Origin: Tubiluchus corallicola | Taxonomy: Eukaryota > Priapulida > Priapulimorpha > Priapulimorphida > Tubiluchidae | Direction: 5' to 3' | Assembly (NCBI GenBank): GCA_030141605.1 | Contig: JAQGDQ010000070.1 | Location: 370,001-434,000, forward strand | Length of the DNA: 64,000 nucleotides | Part shown: one piece after another, positions 1 to 13,100 of the stretch | How the letters are laid out: each line of letters opens with the position of its first letter | Position numbering within the stretch: position 1 is the first letter of the stretch | Program-made: the position numbers and the translations under genes | Notes under the pieces: model-generated | What the model was told of the DNA's origin: nothing | What the model saw: only the letters and a program-made list of their open reading frames with translations | The model's database searches: none

Positions 1-306
1 AGTGATTTGGTGGATACTTAATTAGTATTGGTCAGTCGTCAGTGGTTCACCTGTCTGGTCACTAATCGTCAGTCTTCAAGCCGTCAAATCAAAGGTCACA
101 CCTATGCCTCAGGCTGTTGTTGCGCTACATCAAGATGACGCTAGAAGCAACAGTCGTTGTCATGCTACAATATGGCATCGCCCGCTTATCGCCTAATGAT
201 TTCTGGTAAATTTTACCTTACAAGCTGTACGAAATTAAATTTGATGAACTTTTGTAGTTATTGCCAAGCCTTTTAAATAAACAGCGTATTTTAAAGTTAA
301 TAAACT

Positions 307-462
307 TGCCTCTAGGCGAGTGTTCATGGCATGATGCTTTTTCACTAGTGGCCTCGACACTAACCGTCTCTCACTTCTTGGAGGAGGATGAGGCGTAAGT
401 TGATGAGAGACGTCGGGGTCCGGGACGTTAATTATAGTCGGAACGATGTATCTTCTCGACAT
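307..462 (-). CDS. Possible first coding exon of a leftward gene
   Basis: An open frame starts at an ATG at 460-462 and runs left through a patch visibly richer in GC than its surroundings. It gives a basic, proline-containing peptide beginning MSRRYIVPTIINVPDPD. A TATATAA-type box lies on the same strand at about 541-548, roughly 80 bases upstream of the ATG, which is a plausible core-promoter spacing. The exon would end near 307-312 at a weak GT donor, and the rest of the gene would lie beyond the left edge. I do not recognise the protein. The frame could also be chance, because no second exon is visible to test it. Confidence 0.22.
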
Positions 463-540
463 TATGGTAAATAAATGCAAATTTCGAAATATAACGCTGT
501 TGGTTTCAGAATAGAAACGATCGCAGTTCACGCTTGAACT

Positions 541-548
541 TTATATAA
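541..548 (-). promoter_or_regulatory. TATA-like box
   Basis: Read on the minus strand this is TATATAA followed by AGTTC. It sits at promoter distance from the ATG at 460-462. In AT-rich DNA such boxes also arise by chance. Confidence 0.25.
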
Positions 549-559
549 ATACCTGTATC

Positions 560-1585
560 ACGGTAACTATAGAGTACGTCACAGCCCAGTTTTGATGACG
601 TCTGTTTAGCTGCTGCCCAACCCAGTATATTAAACAGTAAGCACAAAATAATATCCCACAACAAATAATATATTGTTGTTGTTATCGTTGTTGCTATTTT
701 TATTAAGAATTTATTTGACTATACTAAAAATGTGTAAACTAATTTTAATCAAGTGAAGTCCTTCGCGTAGAAATGAACCTAATAGTAAAATCAGTAAAAT
801 CCAATGTTACTGATGGTGAATTAGTTCTCAGCAAAACTAGAATAAGCTAATGTTATGAAATCTACATATTTAAATTCTTCATTGTGTTATAATTTAAGTT
901 TCAATTAAATTTTTTAGTTTAATGTTATTCTTTGTATCATCTTCTAGACATGCACAAAAAGTGGCTTACAGTTGCTAATAAAATTAAATTATAGAGACAC
1001 AAGCTTACTATTTTTCAAAAATTAAAAAGAATAAACAGTTAAAAAATATTTACGTAAATTACATACGCTAAAAGTATATTAAAAATTCGTTCTAATGGAG
1101 CATATAAAAACATTGGTTAAATACTTGTTTTAGGAGACTTAGCAGAGTTTAAAATACGGCATTTAAGATTACACGTACAAACAGCGTTTATGAAGCGGTT
1201 TTCGGACTGTTTTGGGAAAGCTAGGTCACACCATTAAGAAGAACAACCGAGCTATCCCATAGTGCACCACATTCCTTGCAATTCATAGAACATTTATATT
1301 TAATCCTTATGAACTTTCCGTTAGTGCCTAATCTATTAAAAAGCAAAAAAGGGCACAAGAAGAAAGAAAAGACAGCGAAATCGCATAGACTCCCAAATCA
1401 AGGCTTACTAAACAAGCTTGGACAGGGGAGAAGAACTCTCGTAAGGCTGATTTAATCAGCGGTTCATCCTGTTTAAAATTCTTATTCTTAAGGAAAAACC
1501 GGACGGAATCTTAACCTGTCTAGTTCAGAAAAATCTACCTTACTAATTAGATGGGCACTATAGCGCCTACATCTCGGATACGCGT
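560..1585. other. Non-coding, no recognisable feature
   Basis: AT-rich DNA with stop codons in all frames. I see no exon-like GC patch, repeat or RNA gene. Confidence 0.5.
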
Positions 1586-1589
1586 TGCA

Positions 1590-2030
1590 CAAAAACAGTT
1601 GCTGTACTTCTCAGTTCAGAGGTGTTTAGTTGTGACGTGATGCACACACTTTTGAGAGATCATTGAGCTCAGCGGTAAATTTGAAATTTCAATTTTAAAC
1701 TTAAAATTTGCCGAGTTTCTATTTATTACACAGAATGTTATACAGTAGTACTGTACCTCAATTTTCGCTTTCGCAAACAAGCTCACAGAATGTTTGTGCT
1801 GTTGAAAATTATGTTTATTTGTGATGTCATCAATAGTTGGGCTCTAACACCACTAATTAAGGTTTTAACCTATTATTTAATTATCAGAAACGCTTTTCCA
1901 GTATTATTGGCGTTAAAATGTACACCTTTTACCGTATATTTAAATGGGATAGGATATGAAAAAATCATCCTGCTTTCCATTAGGGCAGGCTCTCCATATC
2001 GTACAATAAAAAAAAGCAAGAGATAATCAA
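1590..2030 (+). repeat. Dispersed repeat family A, copy 1
   Basis: This block matches, in the opposite orientation, blocks at about 8940-9430 and 39090-39530. Shared landmarks are a stretch around AGCGGTAAATTTGA, the motif GAAAATTATGTT followed by GTGATGTCAT, and AATTATCAGAA followed by ACGCTTTTCCAGTATTATTGG. The 78-residue frame at 1790-2026 lies inside it and is not conserved as protein between copies, so I treat the block as a transposable-element relic, not a gene. The class is unknown. Confidence 0.7.
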
Positions 2031-2039
2031 CGTTTGTCG

Positions 2040-2555
2040 TCTCTAATTAAGTTTCGTAAATATTCCGCTAACTTTGTCCTGATTTTACATCAATGGACAA
2101 CATTTCAAGAGTTCAAATTCTTTGAAACACCTTTGAGACCACAGTAAAGACCTAAATACAACCATCGTGGTTACGAAGTTGCATTGCTATGGTATACAGT
2201 GTCCACGCTGACAAGTTTCTGATGTAGCTCGTCCATTGGAACTCTCACAACAAAATCGTAACTCTAACCTAGTACTTTAGCTAATGAAGCCACTAGCAAG
2301 TTTTTTGCCCCATTTGCTCCACAGAGTTGTGGAAAGGTATCCGGGAGTCTGAAACCGTACCCAACCGGATTTACTCGACCATCGTTTACAGTAGCAAGCA
2401 TTAGTGCAAATGGCGTTCGCTTCTAGGTAAACAATTATTCGAGTTGAATTGACTCGAATTTTAACACTTGTGAATGCCATGATGCCGGAGGCGTTGGGGG
2501 AAGCCGGCGAAATGATAACAGATGGATGAACGGACGCGCATGCGATGATCAAATA
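2040..2555. other. Non-coding, no recognisable feature
   Basis: No coding, RNA or repeat signal was seen before the purine tract begins. Confidence 0.4.
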
Positions 2556-2559
2556 TACA

Positions 2560-2651
2560 TAATAGAAAAGGGAAGGAAAAAAGAAAGAATTTTCGTCATC
2601 GTCATCACGATGACGGAGTAAGAGAAAGATGAAGAGAGCGAGGGGGAGAGT

Positions 2652-2691
<40 letters not shown>

Positions 2692-2950
2692 GAGAAAGAA
2701 AAAGACAGAATAGAAAGAGAATGAACAAGAGATAGAGACAGAAAAATAGAAAGACACACAGAGAAAAAGACAAAAATAGAGAAAGAGAGACAGATAGGCA
2801 GATAAACAGACAGACAGGCAAGGAGGCGCATAAACAGGAAACGACAAGAAAAAAGCAAGAGTAAAAAAGAGAGAGAGATGGAGAGAGGGGGAGAGAGTAG
2901 AGGGAGAAGGGGGAAAGAGAGGCGAAAAGAAAAAGATAAATTAAGAGAAT
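2560..2950 (+). repeat. Long polypurine tract with GA microsatellite core
   Basis: Nearly 400 bases in which the plus strand is almost all A and G. A pure GA run lies near 2657-2690 and is surrounded by degenerate GA, AGACAG and AGAAA units. The long minus-strand frames here (Ser/Leu/Phe runs) are artefacts of this composition. Confidence 0.85.
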
Positions 2951-2959
2951 GTGAATGCT

Positions 2960-3818
2960 CCTGGGAAGTATTTCCAAGGCCGTGTTTAGGCAAACATGAA
3001 TGTATAATCCAGACTGGTTGACGTTTGGTCTACCAGCTATGCATGTCCCGAAGGCAAGCATTGCTGCGGGGTATCGCTTAAGCAGGCATCTGGAATGAGT
3101 GTAGGTCAGTTTACACCGGGTTAATTCGATTTATTTTAAGACTGCAATTACAACTTCTTCGATCTTAAGCGAACTTTTCAATACGTTTTAATAATTGCAC
3201 TTGAATTGCATGAAGATTTAAAATTTCCAAACCATATTATTTATAGTACTATTCCCCGATAAGCTTCGGATTCAAGCATAGTTGCATTTCACGCCAAAAT
3301 CTTTTTAATCTATTTATAAATGACGGTATTAAAACACTTGACGATGCATGTAATTCTTCATTTCTAAATAAAAATATAATTCTCTTATTTTGTATGTTGT
3401 ATTGTCATTGTTATGCTGTCTTTCTTTTGTGTATGCCAATGAGCAGTATGTGCGCAGTATTATGGTAAAATCATAATGATAAATGATTTTGTCTTCCTAC
3501 ATGCGTCTTAGGACGATGGTAAAGAATCGACTTTCCTAACAATTCTAAAACAGATGCCCGCCAATTCAAACAAGACGTGCAATGCGTTCAATAGTTGTCT
3601 GTATCAAGAAACTGGGACAAACTTCGGCAGGCCTGAAGGATCCTTCATATCTCGTTATGAAGGATGTCCCTTAGCTGAGACGCTAAACTTGGTCCATACG
3701 GGCACTTTCGGATAACTGTTCGTTCTCACTTAAAGATGGATTGATAAATATAACGAGAGAATTTGCTGAAGCTCGGTGATTCTCGTAGCACCGTTACAGT
3801 GTAGCTCTCATAGCAGTG

Positions 3819-3820
<2 letters not shown>
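2960..3820. other. Non-coding, no recognisable feature
   Basis: AT-rich spacer between two GA-rich tracts, with no exon or RNA signal. Confidence 0.4.

Positions 3821-3821
<1 letters not shown>

Positions 3822-3912
<91 letters not shown>
3822..3912 (+). repeat. (GA)n microsatellite
   Basis: An uninterrupted run of about 45 GA units. Confidence 0.97.
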
Positions 3913-3913
<1 letters not shown>

Positions 3914-4850
3914 AATATCAACTCTTTTAAGTGTTAAAGATAATTTCCAGAAATTTCTCAATGCTTACACGAAATTTTTACTGTAATGTATAGAAACAAT
4001 GTGATCTAAACTGATCATGTTATTCATCTATATCAAGATACTGGGTAAATGACCATTTACGAAAATACAATTCGCACCAAGGGCGTAATATGTTACACGA
4101 TTGCAATTAAATCTGATACGATTAACATTACCACGTTCAATTTTGTTATGTGTGACATCACAGTGTACAACATACACCCACAAAAGATCAGTAATACGCA
4201 AACATTCCACCTAGTGAGCTAGTTTCTTTATGTGCCATGGATTACTGTGGATATGATATAGTCAGGACGTATAAAAACGCTAAGACAAGATTGGAATCCG
4301 CATTCCGAGAAACTTGCTCAGCAGCCATCGCGACAGCTGGTGAACATTTGCGAAAATGAGAAAAAAATTATGTCCTCATTTGCTTTTGGTACATGCCAGT
4401 GAAATTATGAAATAAACCGTGGAACAGGTCCATTTTATTAAAATCAATTTAATCTGAGACAATTTGATTCGCCTCGTACAACAAATTGCAACATCAGCGA
4501 AACGACTTCTCTACAGAAAAATTAAGCTAGTTTGAAGTCTATGTCTCAAAATTATATCAATTTGTTTTAGAATAATATTATAACATAATTAATTTATAGC
4601 ACTCCAGGATGAAAGATTTGTCATAGTAAAAAATATATTTTTTACAATTTAAATACTTTGAACCAATTAGTAAAAAAGCTATCACAGTTTCAGTGCATCA
4701 GGTAATCTTCAATAAATGAATGATATAATTTTTTTGCTAAGTTAAAGATTTATTCGTTACTTAGTTTTTACTTACTTTTTTTCAAAATGTGAATGCATTG
4801 ACAGAATTCACTTAATTCAGGCAGAATTTAAAAGCTCAAAAGCCACGGCG
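3913..4850. other. Non-coding, no recognisable feature
   Basis: AT-rich; the short frames lack conserved motifs. Confidence 0.4.
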
Positions 4851-4854
4851 CACG

Positions 4855-4985
4855 CGCATTGACTAAAGTTAAGCAGCCTTGTTCCTGGCCCAATAAATGG
4901 ACGGGTGGCCGCCTGGAGGGCTGTTTCTGAGTAGTTTCATCTAGCAATTCCTCGGCTATTTTTTCGCAAAGGTGGATGCATATAA
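4855..4985 (+). mobile_element. 5S-rRNA-derived SINE-like element, copy 1
   Basis: The run AAGTTAAGCAGCC, CCTGGCCCAATAAATGGACG, GGTGGCCGCCTGGAG keeps the order and spacing of the 5S rRNA internal promoter (GCTAAGCAG; GGCCTGGTTAGTACTTGGATGGG; GACCGCCTGGG). It is followed by AGTTTCATCT, which also follows the related block at 62655. That shared downstream sequence fits a SINE with a 5S-type head better than a 5S pseudogene. SINEs of this type are known in fish, bats and invertebrates. Confidence 0.55.
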
Positions 4986-4989
4986 ATTC

Positions 4990-7900
4990 AAATGTGGTCA
5001 ATGTACCATTATTAGCTCAGTGTCTGAGTGTTTTATATATAAAATTAAATTTATTCATTGGTACCAAAAACAGATACAAAACAAGAAACAAGACATGCAT
5101 ACAATTTCAATCATGAAACATGACGACAGTACAATCAAACAATTATTGATAAAACAAATATGTGCTAAAATTGTTTTTTAGAGTTATTTTAGTCATTTAA
5201 ATGAAAAGTGTGATGATTAGTGTTTTAAGTCATTCAATATATACTTATAATGATGTATACTTATAGTAATACATAAGTGATGTATTAATGATGTATTAGT
5301 GATACATGTTAAGTATATCGTGAAGTTGAAAGCCAATTGAAATCTAAAGCGAGTCAAGTTGCCATGTGTTTTTTCAATTCCCGCTGATGTTAACAAATAT
5401 GCAAAATTTCTTTGTCAATTATGACATCTTTATTTCACAGTTCAAGATGACATCCGCCACTTGGGTGGCACCACAAAGTATTGCTTTTAGTTTATCGAAT
5501 ACATTCAAGAAATAGCAATGCTTGTGAAGTTTTAGACATTTTGCTGATTAATCGCATTTCTAAGCGCGTGCGCACTCATGACTCATCTACTTGACTAGTG
5601 GCTTTAGAGTTTGGATGTAATTGAGAAGTTCGCTGTTAGTTTTTAACCTTTTGCGAATTTTGCATAAAAAATAACACCTAAATGTTGTACTGCACAAAGC
5701 ACCTCAAGTACTTGCAGGAACTTCTTGTTTAAATAAATTGGCGAACTGAAAGCACCACCGGTAGCGCGTGCACCTCCTTATGATATATATGTTTTTTTAG
5801 AATAGTATATGGATGAAACTAACAAATAGACTCAAAATCAATATCCGACTCTTAATAAAATCATAAAAGCGCGTTATCTGGCTTTCTCTTTATTAACTGT
5901 TATTGCACTGACTAACCATTACGTCACATTAATGCAGCAGAACATGCGGATAGACAATTTAAAAAGTTACAACCGAAAAAGTTCCCTGTATTATTAGATC
6001 AAAAATTTTCATTGAAGTATAATTATTTCACTGCCTTAACAATTAATTAAATGCACATATGTCTACTGTTCGAACGCAAACATTTTTTTATTAAACTTTC
6101 TTTGGAACAAAAAACAAAAAAAATCGTATAGTCCTCGATACCATTAAATCTCCAGCAAACTTATTTCTCAGTTAATGAGATCAAATTCAAACCATCACTG
6201 AATCTCTCAAAATGAGGTAGGTGTCGCGGACTGTAGCAAGTGTAAAACAGTCGCGATTTCAAACACTTGTTGAAGCCGCATTTATAGGTAGTTTTGACCT
6301 TACATGATGGCATTTGCGATCTTAAACTTGTACCTAACGTATTTTTAGATATTATGAATATCGTATGCTATAAAAGCCTTCTGCCAAACTGATTCATTGG
6401 TAATGTCTAGATACTGTGCCTTAGAAACGGAGGACATTACCCCGTTAGACAACTTACTTACAGGTTAGTTTTGATAAATGTTCATGCTCATATTAATTAA
6501 TATTGCTTGTTTGTTGCACTGTTATTAATATTGGTTGCGCATGTAAATATTGTAAAATATATATGTTTGCATTGCACTTAACTGTTTCTCTTTTCATAGC
6601 AATTTAAAACACAGGTGAGTACTGTGTTTTGCATATAAATATGTTTCTCTTTTTCACTCGCACTTTTCGGCTTTGGTTACTAAAGAAAGGGTAATTTAGG
6701 AACCTCCGACCTTCAGCGCTTCTCCCCCTTAAAGTGTCAAATCACCTTCAAAATTCCACCCTTTCTTTACACTAGAATATACTGAAATATTCTTTTGAAA
6801 GCAGACTTTTTGGTATGCACCAAAAATATGTTTGTCCTCTATATATAGCTCTGTTATTAACTCTCTAAACGCAGGAACAGTCACCGTGGATTCACAGCTC
6901 TGACAAGTTACATGTTTCGACACCATTTATAATGAAGGCGATAAAACTTCTAACTGCTGCCTATAATAATTTTGAGCAATATGGTGGAGAAAATTTGGAG
7001 CTCATTGCACATGCCTAACAGTATTTTATTCTTTCTTACTGCGATATACTAAAAACAGTTGGAAAACAAGAATTATACTGCACTTAGTTGACGCAAAAAG
7101 TCTTAATGATAATTTTTAGTTCAAATATGCAAGGTTAGTTCTATTCTTATAGACTTATATTACATGTTCACAGTTACGTTGTTTTCTTTGGTTGCATAAT
7201 TCCTATAATTGCTTTTATGATGTTAAAGTTAGAGAAATTGAAATCAACGGTTGCGGTCAAGTGAATTTGTAAGGCTAGAACTAAAAAAATTAAAAAACGT
7301 ATTGTTACAGTTTCACTTACAGCAAAGACATTCAAAAACTTTTAAATCTGGCCACCCGTGAAGACTTATAGTAAAATATGTATTTAATAAAGTAACAGCA
7401 AGTCTTTAAACACAGTTAAAGTAACACTGAATACAGCAACCAATTATTATAATATAAATTTTTATGATATGTACCGTCTATTTTATAATTTTTATAATTT
7501 ACCGTCTATTTCGTGCACATGTAGTACATTTCATATACAAAGACATATGTATGAATAATAAAAAAGACACCAGAGTTAGTAAAAAGGCACGCAGAAATAT
7601 GAAAAAGCAATAACAGAAACGCAATAAATTGATGATATAACTTACCTTATAAATAACTTGAAAAATTTTCTTGCCCAAAACAAAATGCTGACTAGAAGTC
7701 ATACACATGAGTCGCATCTTACGTCATTCAGTTCACGAATTCAGTGTTAATTTACACTTATTCACGTTGCAAATCCATGACTATTTAACACCACGTAAAA
7801 AATTATACAAGCGATTCTGTTACCAAAAATTATGATTATGATGCTAGTTCATTATCAAAACCACAAAAAGCTTAAGTGAAACTTTGGTTTTTATTTCAAG

Positions 7901-7995
7901 AAGCCAAGCAGGACATTAACTTACATTAATGAGATTACTGAGGCTGCGAAACTTAGCAAACTGAAGCCAACCATGAACACACTCAAGAGCTCTGG
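4990..7995. other. Non-coding intergenic DNA
   Basis: About 3 kb of AT-rich DNA. A 65-residue minus frame at 6729-6926 has a few cysteines but matches nothing I know. A short run of GATGTATTA-type units lies at 5250-5310. Confidence 0.4.
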
Positions 7996-7999
7996 CAGA

Positions 8000-8034
8000 G
8001 AAGTCACGTGACTACAGCCAGATCACGTGACTTC
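8000..8034. promoter_or_regulatory. Inverted pair of CACGTG E-boxes
   Basis: GAAGTCACGTGA at 8000-8011 and TCACGTGACTTC at 8023-8034 form perfect 12-base inverted arms. Each holds a CACGTG core, and the first reads GTCACGTGAC, the optimal site for MiT/TFE and USF bHLH-zip factors. No gene starts nearby, so function is unproven. Confidence 0.4.
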
Positions 8035-8039
8035 CACGA

Positions 8040-8713
<674 letters not shown>

Positions 8714-8834
8714 ACTAAGAAAATACAGACCAACTGTGGTCAGTAGCATTACAATTATGTAGAAAAAACGTGATATCGCCCTGTTTCTATATGTAATTCA
8801 TGTATTCGTGAAGTTTAAAATTGCTTTTACAAGT

Positions 8835-9430
8835 CATACAACTAGTGGCGTAGTTAGCGCCTGCGGGGGCGTACCGGCCGCCCCGATCACTACTTTTTAG
8901 AGGACGGCATTTTAAGTGCACTGAAAAAGTTAAAGGAAGACAGGATAATTTTTCATATGCTATCCCATTTTAAAGTACGGAAAAAAGTGTACGTTTTAAC
9001 GCCAATAATACTGGAAAAGCGTTTCTGATAATTAAATAATAGATTAAAATCTTCATTAACGGCGGGCGAGCCCAACTATTGATGACATCACAAACGAACA
9101 TAATTTTCAACAGCAAAAATATGCCACGAGCGTGTTGTAATAAAGTGCTACTGTAAGAGATTTAGTGTGTTGTAATAAAACTCGGCAAGTCTTAAGATGA
9201 AAATTCAAAATTCAAATTTACCGCTTGCTCTCGCATGAGCTGCCAAACGTATGCAGTACGTCAGAAACGAACACATCTGAACTGAGAGGTACAGCAACTG
9301 TGTTTTGTGCAAGGCGTTTTCGAAATGCAGGCGCTAGTGCCTGTCTACCTAGAGAATGACGAAATGCTTGTAAGAGCGATGGGTTACTGGCGCGAACGCG
9401 AGAGTGCATTTATGCGGTAATATTTCTTTG
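8835..9430 (-). repeat. Dispersed repeat family A, copy 2
   Basis: The reverse-complement counterpart of the blocks at 1590-2030 and 39090-39530. Its left end (8848-8885) contains AGTGGCGTAGTTAGCG followed by a GC-rich stretch, which resembles DNA-transposon termini of the GTGGCGTAGCTA type. The middle holds GCGGGCGAGCCCA and GATGACATCACAA, nearly identical in the third copy. Confidence 0.7.
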
Positions 9431-9439
9431 ACGTAAGGC

Positions 9440-9955
9440 ATTATGAAAAAAATAGTATGTCTCCTTTCAATATTTTAAAGAGTAAATTATTTTGACTTAT
9501 AGTTTAAGATTGGGACCGGTTTTGCTTTAATTCTGTCGGGACAGTAGGAAGACAAACGTCTGAAGTAATATAATTACCCAGGAAAACCACTGCTTAACGC
9601 TCTAATTGTTTAAAGTTACCGGCAAAGGAAGATCATTCATTATTAGTAATTTAATAGCTTTGTGACATTTACATAGTAGAAGTGATAGCTTTATGTAATT
9701 AATTAGTACTTATTATTGCACAGTCAATAATGGATGACCCTCTTATGTTGCGACAAGTGAATTTACCCAATGAGTCGCTCAAAGTGCGCCCTATAAAGTT
9801 TTTAGGTCACACATTTTACATATTCAATAAGCATATGGCGTCGTTCACACTTATGACCGGGTATGTTAATAACTGTATTGGCTCAGTCTTTTTAAATTGA
9901 TATTCAAAAGAAACCTGAACGCAGAAATCATAAGAGTCAAATTGAGTATTCTGGG
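9440..9955. other. Non-coding; short unexplained open frame at 9730
   Basis: A 57-codon plus frame from the ATG at 9730 reads MDDPLMLRQVNLPNESLK onward, with unusually ordinary amino-acid composition for this region. I do not recognise it. It may be a decayed element next to the LINE relic at 9960. Confidence 0.2.
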
Positions 9956-10190
9956 GATGTAGCCATTTTCTAAATTTTAATTTCCCAATAATATAATGTC
10001 ACCGCCGAGGGTTTCCTTGAATTTTATGAAGTCATTTTTAGTAAACCCTAAATCTAAATCGTTGCTTGTTCTTGAAGAAAATGAGGAATCTTTTGGTTCA
10101 ATATATAGGCCGTACATATATATATATATCTTTAGTAAATTTAAAGTAGTACTTGTCTTATTTAAGCCAATTATATTCGTAGCATGCATA
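9955..10190 (-). mobile_element. LINE endonuclease-domain relic
   Basis: The minus frame ends in GGDIILLGN, a stop, then N. This corresponds to the GD-x-x-LLGDFN motif of apurinic-type endonucleases of non-LTR retrotransposons. The preceding YGLYIEPKDSS resembles the usual Y-I-PP-x-SS segment. The Asp of the catalytic DFN is replaced and a stop follows, so the copy is dead. Confidence 0.5.
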
Positions 10191-10194
10191 AGAG

Positions 10195-13100
10195 CACGTT
10201 AATGGCAGGAATTTTATCCTCTAGCATTTGCTAGGCCGCCAAAACTTCTTTTAGCATATTTTAGTCGACAATTTTGCAAACTATTGGACTGAATTCGACT
10301 CAGGGGGTCGAACTCCAAGATGGCATGGCGGTCTTGATATTGCGCATCATGAAGATCCATTTTTGTATCGTTGTGTAATAGATTACTTAACTACAAATGT
10401 TAATCTTAATTATAAATGTTATGCTAATTAATTAAGCTAATGTATGTGAACTAATAGCATATAGCATGTCATTTAACTGACACAAAATAAAACACAGCAC
10501 TTAAAAATAGGGGAATAAAATACGCACGCACAAAAAAAATAACTAACTAAGTAACAGCACTACGCCCGAGGAGCGCCTGTGTCAAAAAATCCAAGCTGTA
10601 GTGACCTCTACACGCTTTTATACTGGCATTCCAGGTCAGCTGACTACTCACACTACGTGTAAGCCCAAACAAGACGTCTGGACCTACAAGAAAGATTGAG
10701 TCGCTGCTGACGTGGAAGCAGGGCGTGTAGAAGGCCCTACAGTTGACCCGACAAAAGGTGCCTCCGTAACACTATTATGACTTGGAGAAGTGAGACCTTT
10801 TGAAAAAAAGAATGAGTCTCACTTAAACTTACAACGTCTGTAGTCAGTTAATTAAGTTACATGATTCTTACAGTGTTTGTTCAGCTCTATTAGTTTTCAT
10901 TGTTCTTTCTCTGATAAAATATACATTGTAACTTTTGCCACGTTATTATTAATGCATTATTGAATACGAAGGCGAATGCTTTACCCTAATAAATAACATG
11001 TGATAAATTTTCGTAAATTATTTATTCAAGTACACCGCAACAACCTGATATAAAGCAACGACAGTCACGCTATCATTTTTTCTCAAATAAAATAATTCTT
11101 GCAATAGTAAAATTTACAAACGAGGCTGGTGAGTTTCTACATCATCGTAATTTAACGATTGAAGACCAGGCGACAAGCCAATTCAGCGACGTGTTATAAT
11201 ACAAGCAAAACATACGAATGACATTTTTAACTAAATTGTTCATCAGTCTGTGGATAAGTAACAAAAAGCTCACTGCATCTTGTTGCACTTAGTATTATTT
11301 TATTACTTTTAGAGCATTCAACTTTTACTTTATTAAACATGTAATAGCAATAGGCCAACAGTTACTTGTCGCACATGTTTCCTATCTTGCTTTCAGCAGT
11401 ATGAGCGTAGAATCAGCTTAACTATGTCGGCTTTGCAGAATGTGAGGTAACTTATTTAACGGAAGATGAACGAGCCATCTTTCACAACATGTTTACTACT
11501 TTTCAACTTGTATTGCTCAATTTTGTGTACGTACATTAACATCAGTTGAATCATAATTATTACTAGTGTTAAGTAAGCTACAGTCTATGTCATTAAGGTA
11601 ACTTCATTGTGATCATTTTAATATAGAAGTTTATTAACAGAATGAGGCCCGAGTAAATGTATCTCATTTTAGTCATACAAGACATTTGAAAATGAGTGAT
11701 TATCACTTTTGATCTGTCTTGGTCATAATAACAAATAATCGTCATTCCATTGTGAACTGTTTCTGCTTTCTAATTCTGAACTTTAAAAAGTCAACTAATT
11801 GCAGAGCACACTTGGTATAATATGCACATTCTACTCGATAGAGTCAACGGTTTCCAGGTAAAACTTCAGGCTGTTGCAAGCCTGCGAGATGTCCGTTAAG
11901 TCTTGACGTCAAAAGTCCGGGCATGAAGGCGTGACGAACTTGACGGTGTATATGCACTTATACAGTATACACATGTATATTTACATACTTGAAAGCAGTT
12001 TTAATATTTCCCATACGGTTTGTTCGCCCTATCATTAGTTTCTTAAAGTGTAGTAAATAAATGTAACATAAATATAATTATAACAGATTATAATTATTAT
12101 AGCATGATTCATAATGCCGAGCTTTGGTGATTGGAAACAACGTAGCGTAAACTAAAGAGTATAAAACAATCCGGTAAATAAACGCAAGTTGAATCGACAC
12201 GGCCAAAACACCAGTGCGTCAGAAAGTTTAGTCGGAATTTCTGGGGACGAGGTCACCACCGGGGGGCAGTAGTTTTGGTATTTTTCTGTTGAATGGTTTT
12301 GTTTGATTTAGGTTTTAAAAAACCTTTATATGTCCTTGCCTTAGTTTGCCTATAAAGTCTGCAGTGCTTGAATATTATAGGTAATCAATAAGTTGTTTGT
12401 TATTACTTTTTCTTCTGTTGCTTTAAACATCCAAAGAGCTTCTATCCTCATTAGAGCACTCCACTGTTCCTGTGTGCAGCTAAAATTTTCAATTCCTGTG
12501 TTGTTGTTAGATTTGGTCCCAGCTGTTGTAAATCTTTATTAATTTTTGATATCCAGGTTGTTTTTGGTGTGTTGTTTAGTAGGTTTCAGCGCCTCATTTA
12601 ATTGGTAATCTTACGACCATAATTAAGCCTTTATTCTTTAAGGTCATATTTTTTGGTGTGCGTGATCTAAATCATTTCATATAAGTTAAGCTGCAAAGCA
12701 AAACAAATAAGAGCAATACTACTTGAAGTGCTTCCAAGAAAGCCTAAAAGTAATCGGCTAGTAAGCCGAGAAAGGCATAATCTTTATGCAAAAGTAAAAT
12801 AAAATTTTAGGATTTATGAAAACATTAATTGAAATGATAATGGCAAGATAAAACATTAATGTATGCCCTAAGAAAAATAACATGACAAAGTTCATAACCC
12901 TGAAGTCTGTTTTAAATTAAACATAATTACGTGTATAAGTATAGGGTATCCTACTTATGATATAGGCATTTGATTCTGAATATGTGACAGCTGTCCTTCA
13001 TTATGAGTATCATTTTCTCATTGGTACGCATGTAATGGGTACGTGTTGATAAAACCAAGCAAAACATGTCATAGTTGAGATATGTACAGGTTAGCCTGCA

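Noticed and set aside
1790-2026. 78-residue frame
   Set aside because: Lies in dispersed repeat family A, and other copies do not keep the frame.
2277-3061. Long overlapping minus-strand frames rich in Ser, Leu and Phe
   Set aside because: They are translations of the polypurine tract on the opposite strand; two frames give equally biased peptides.
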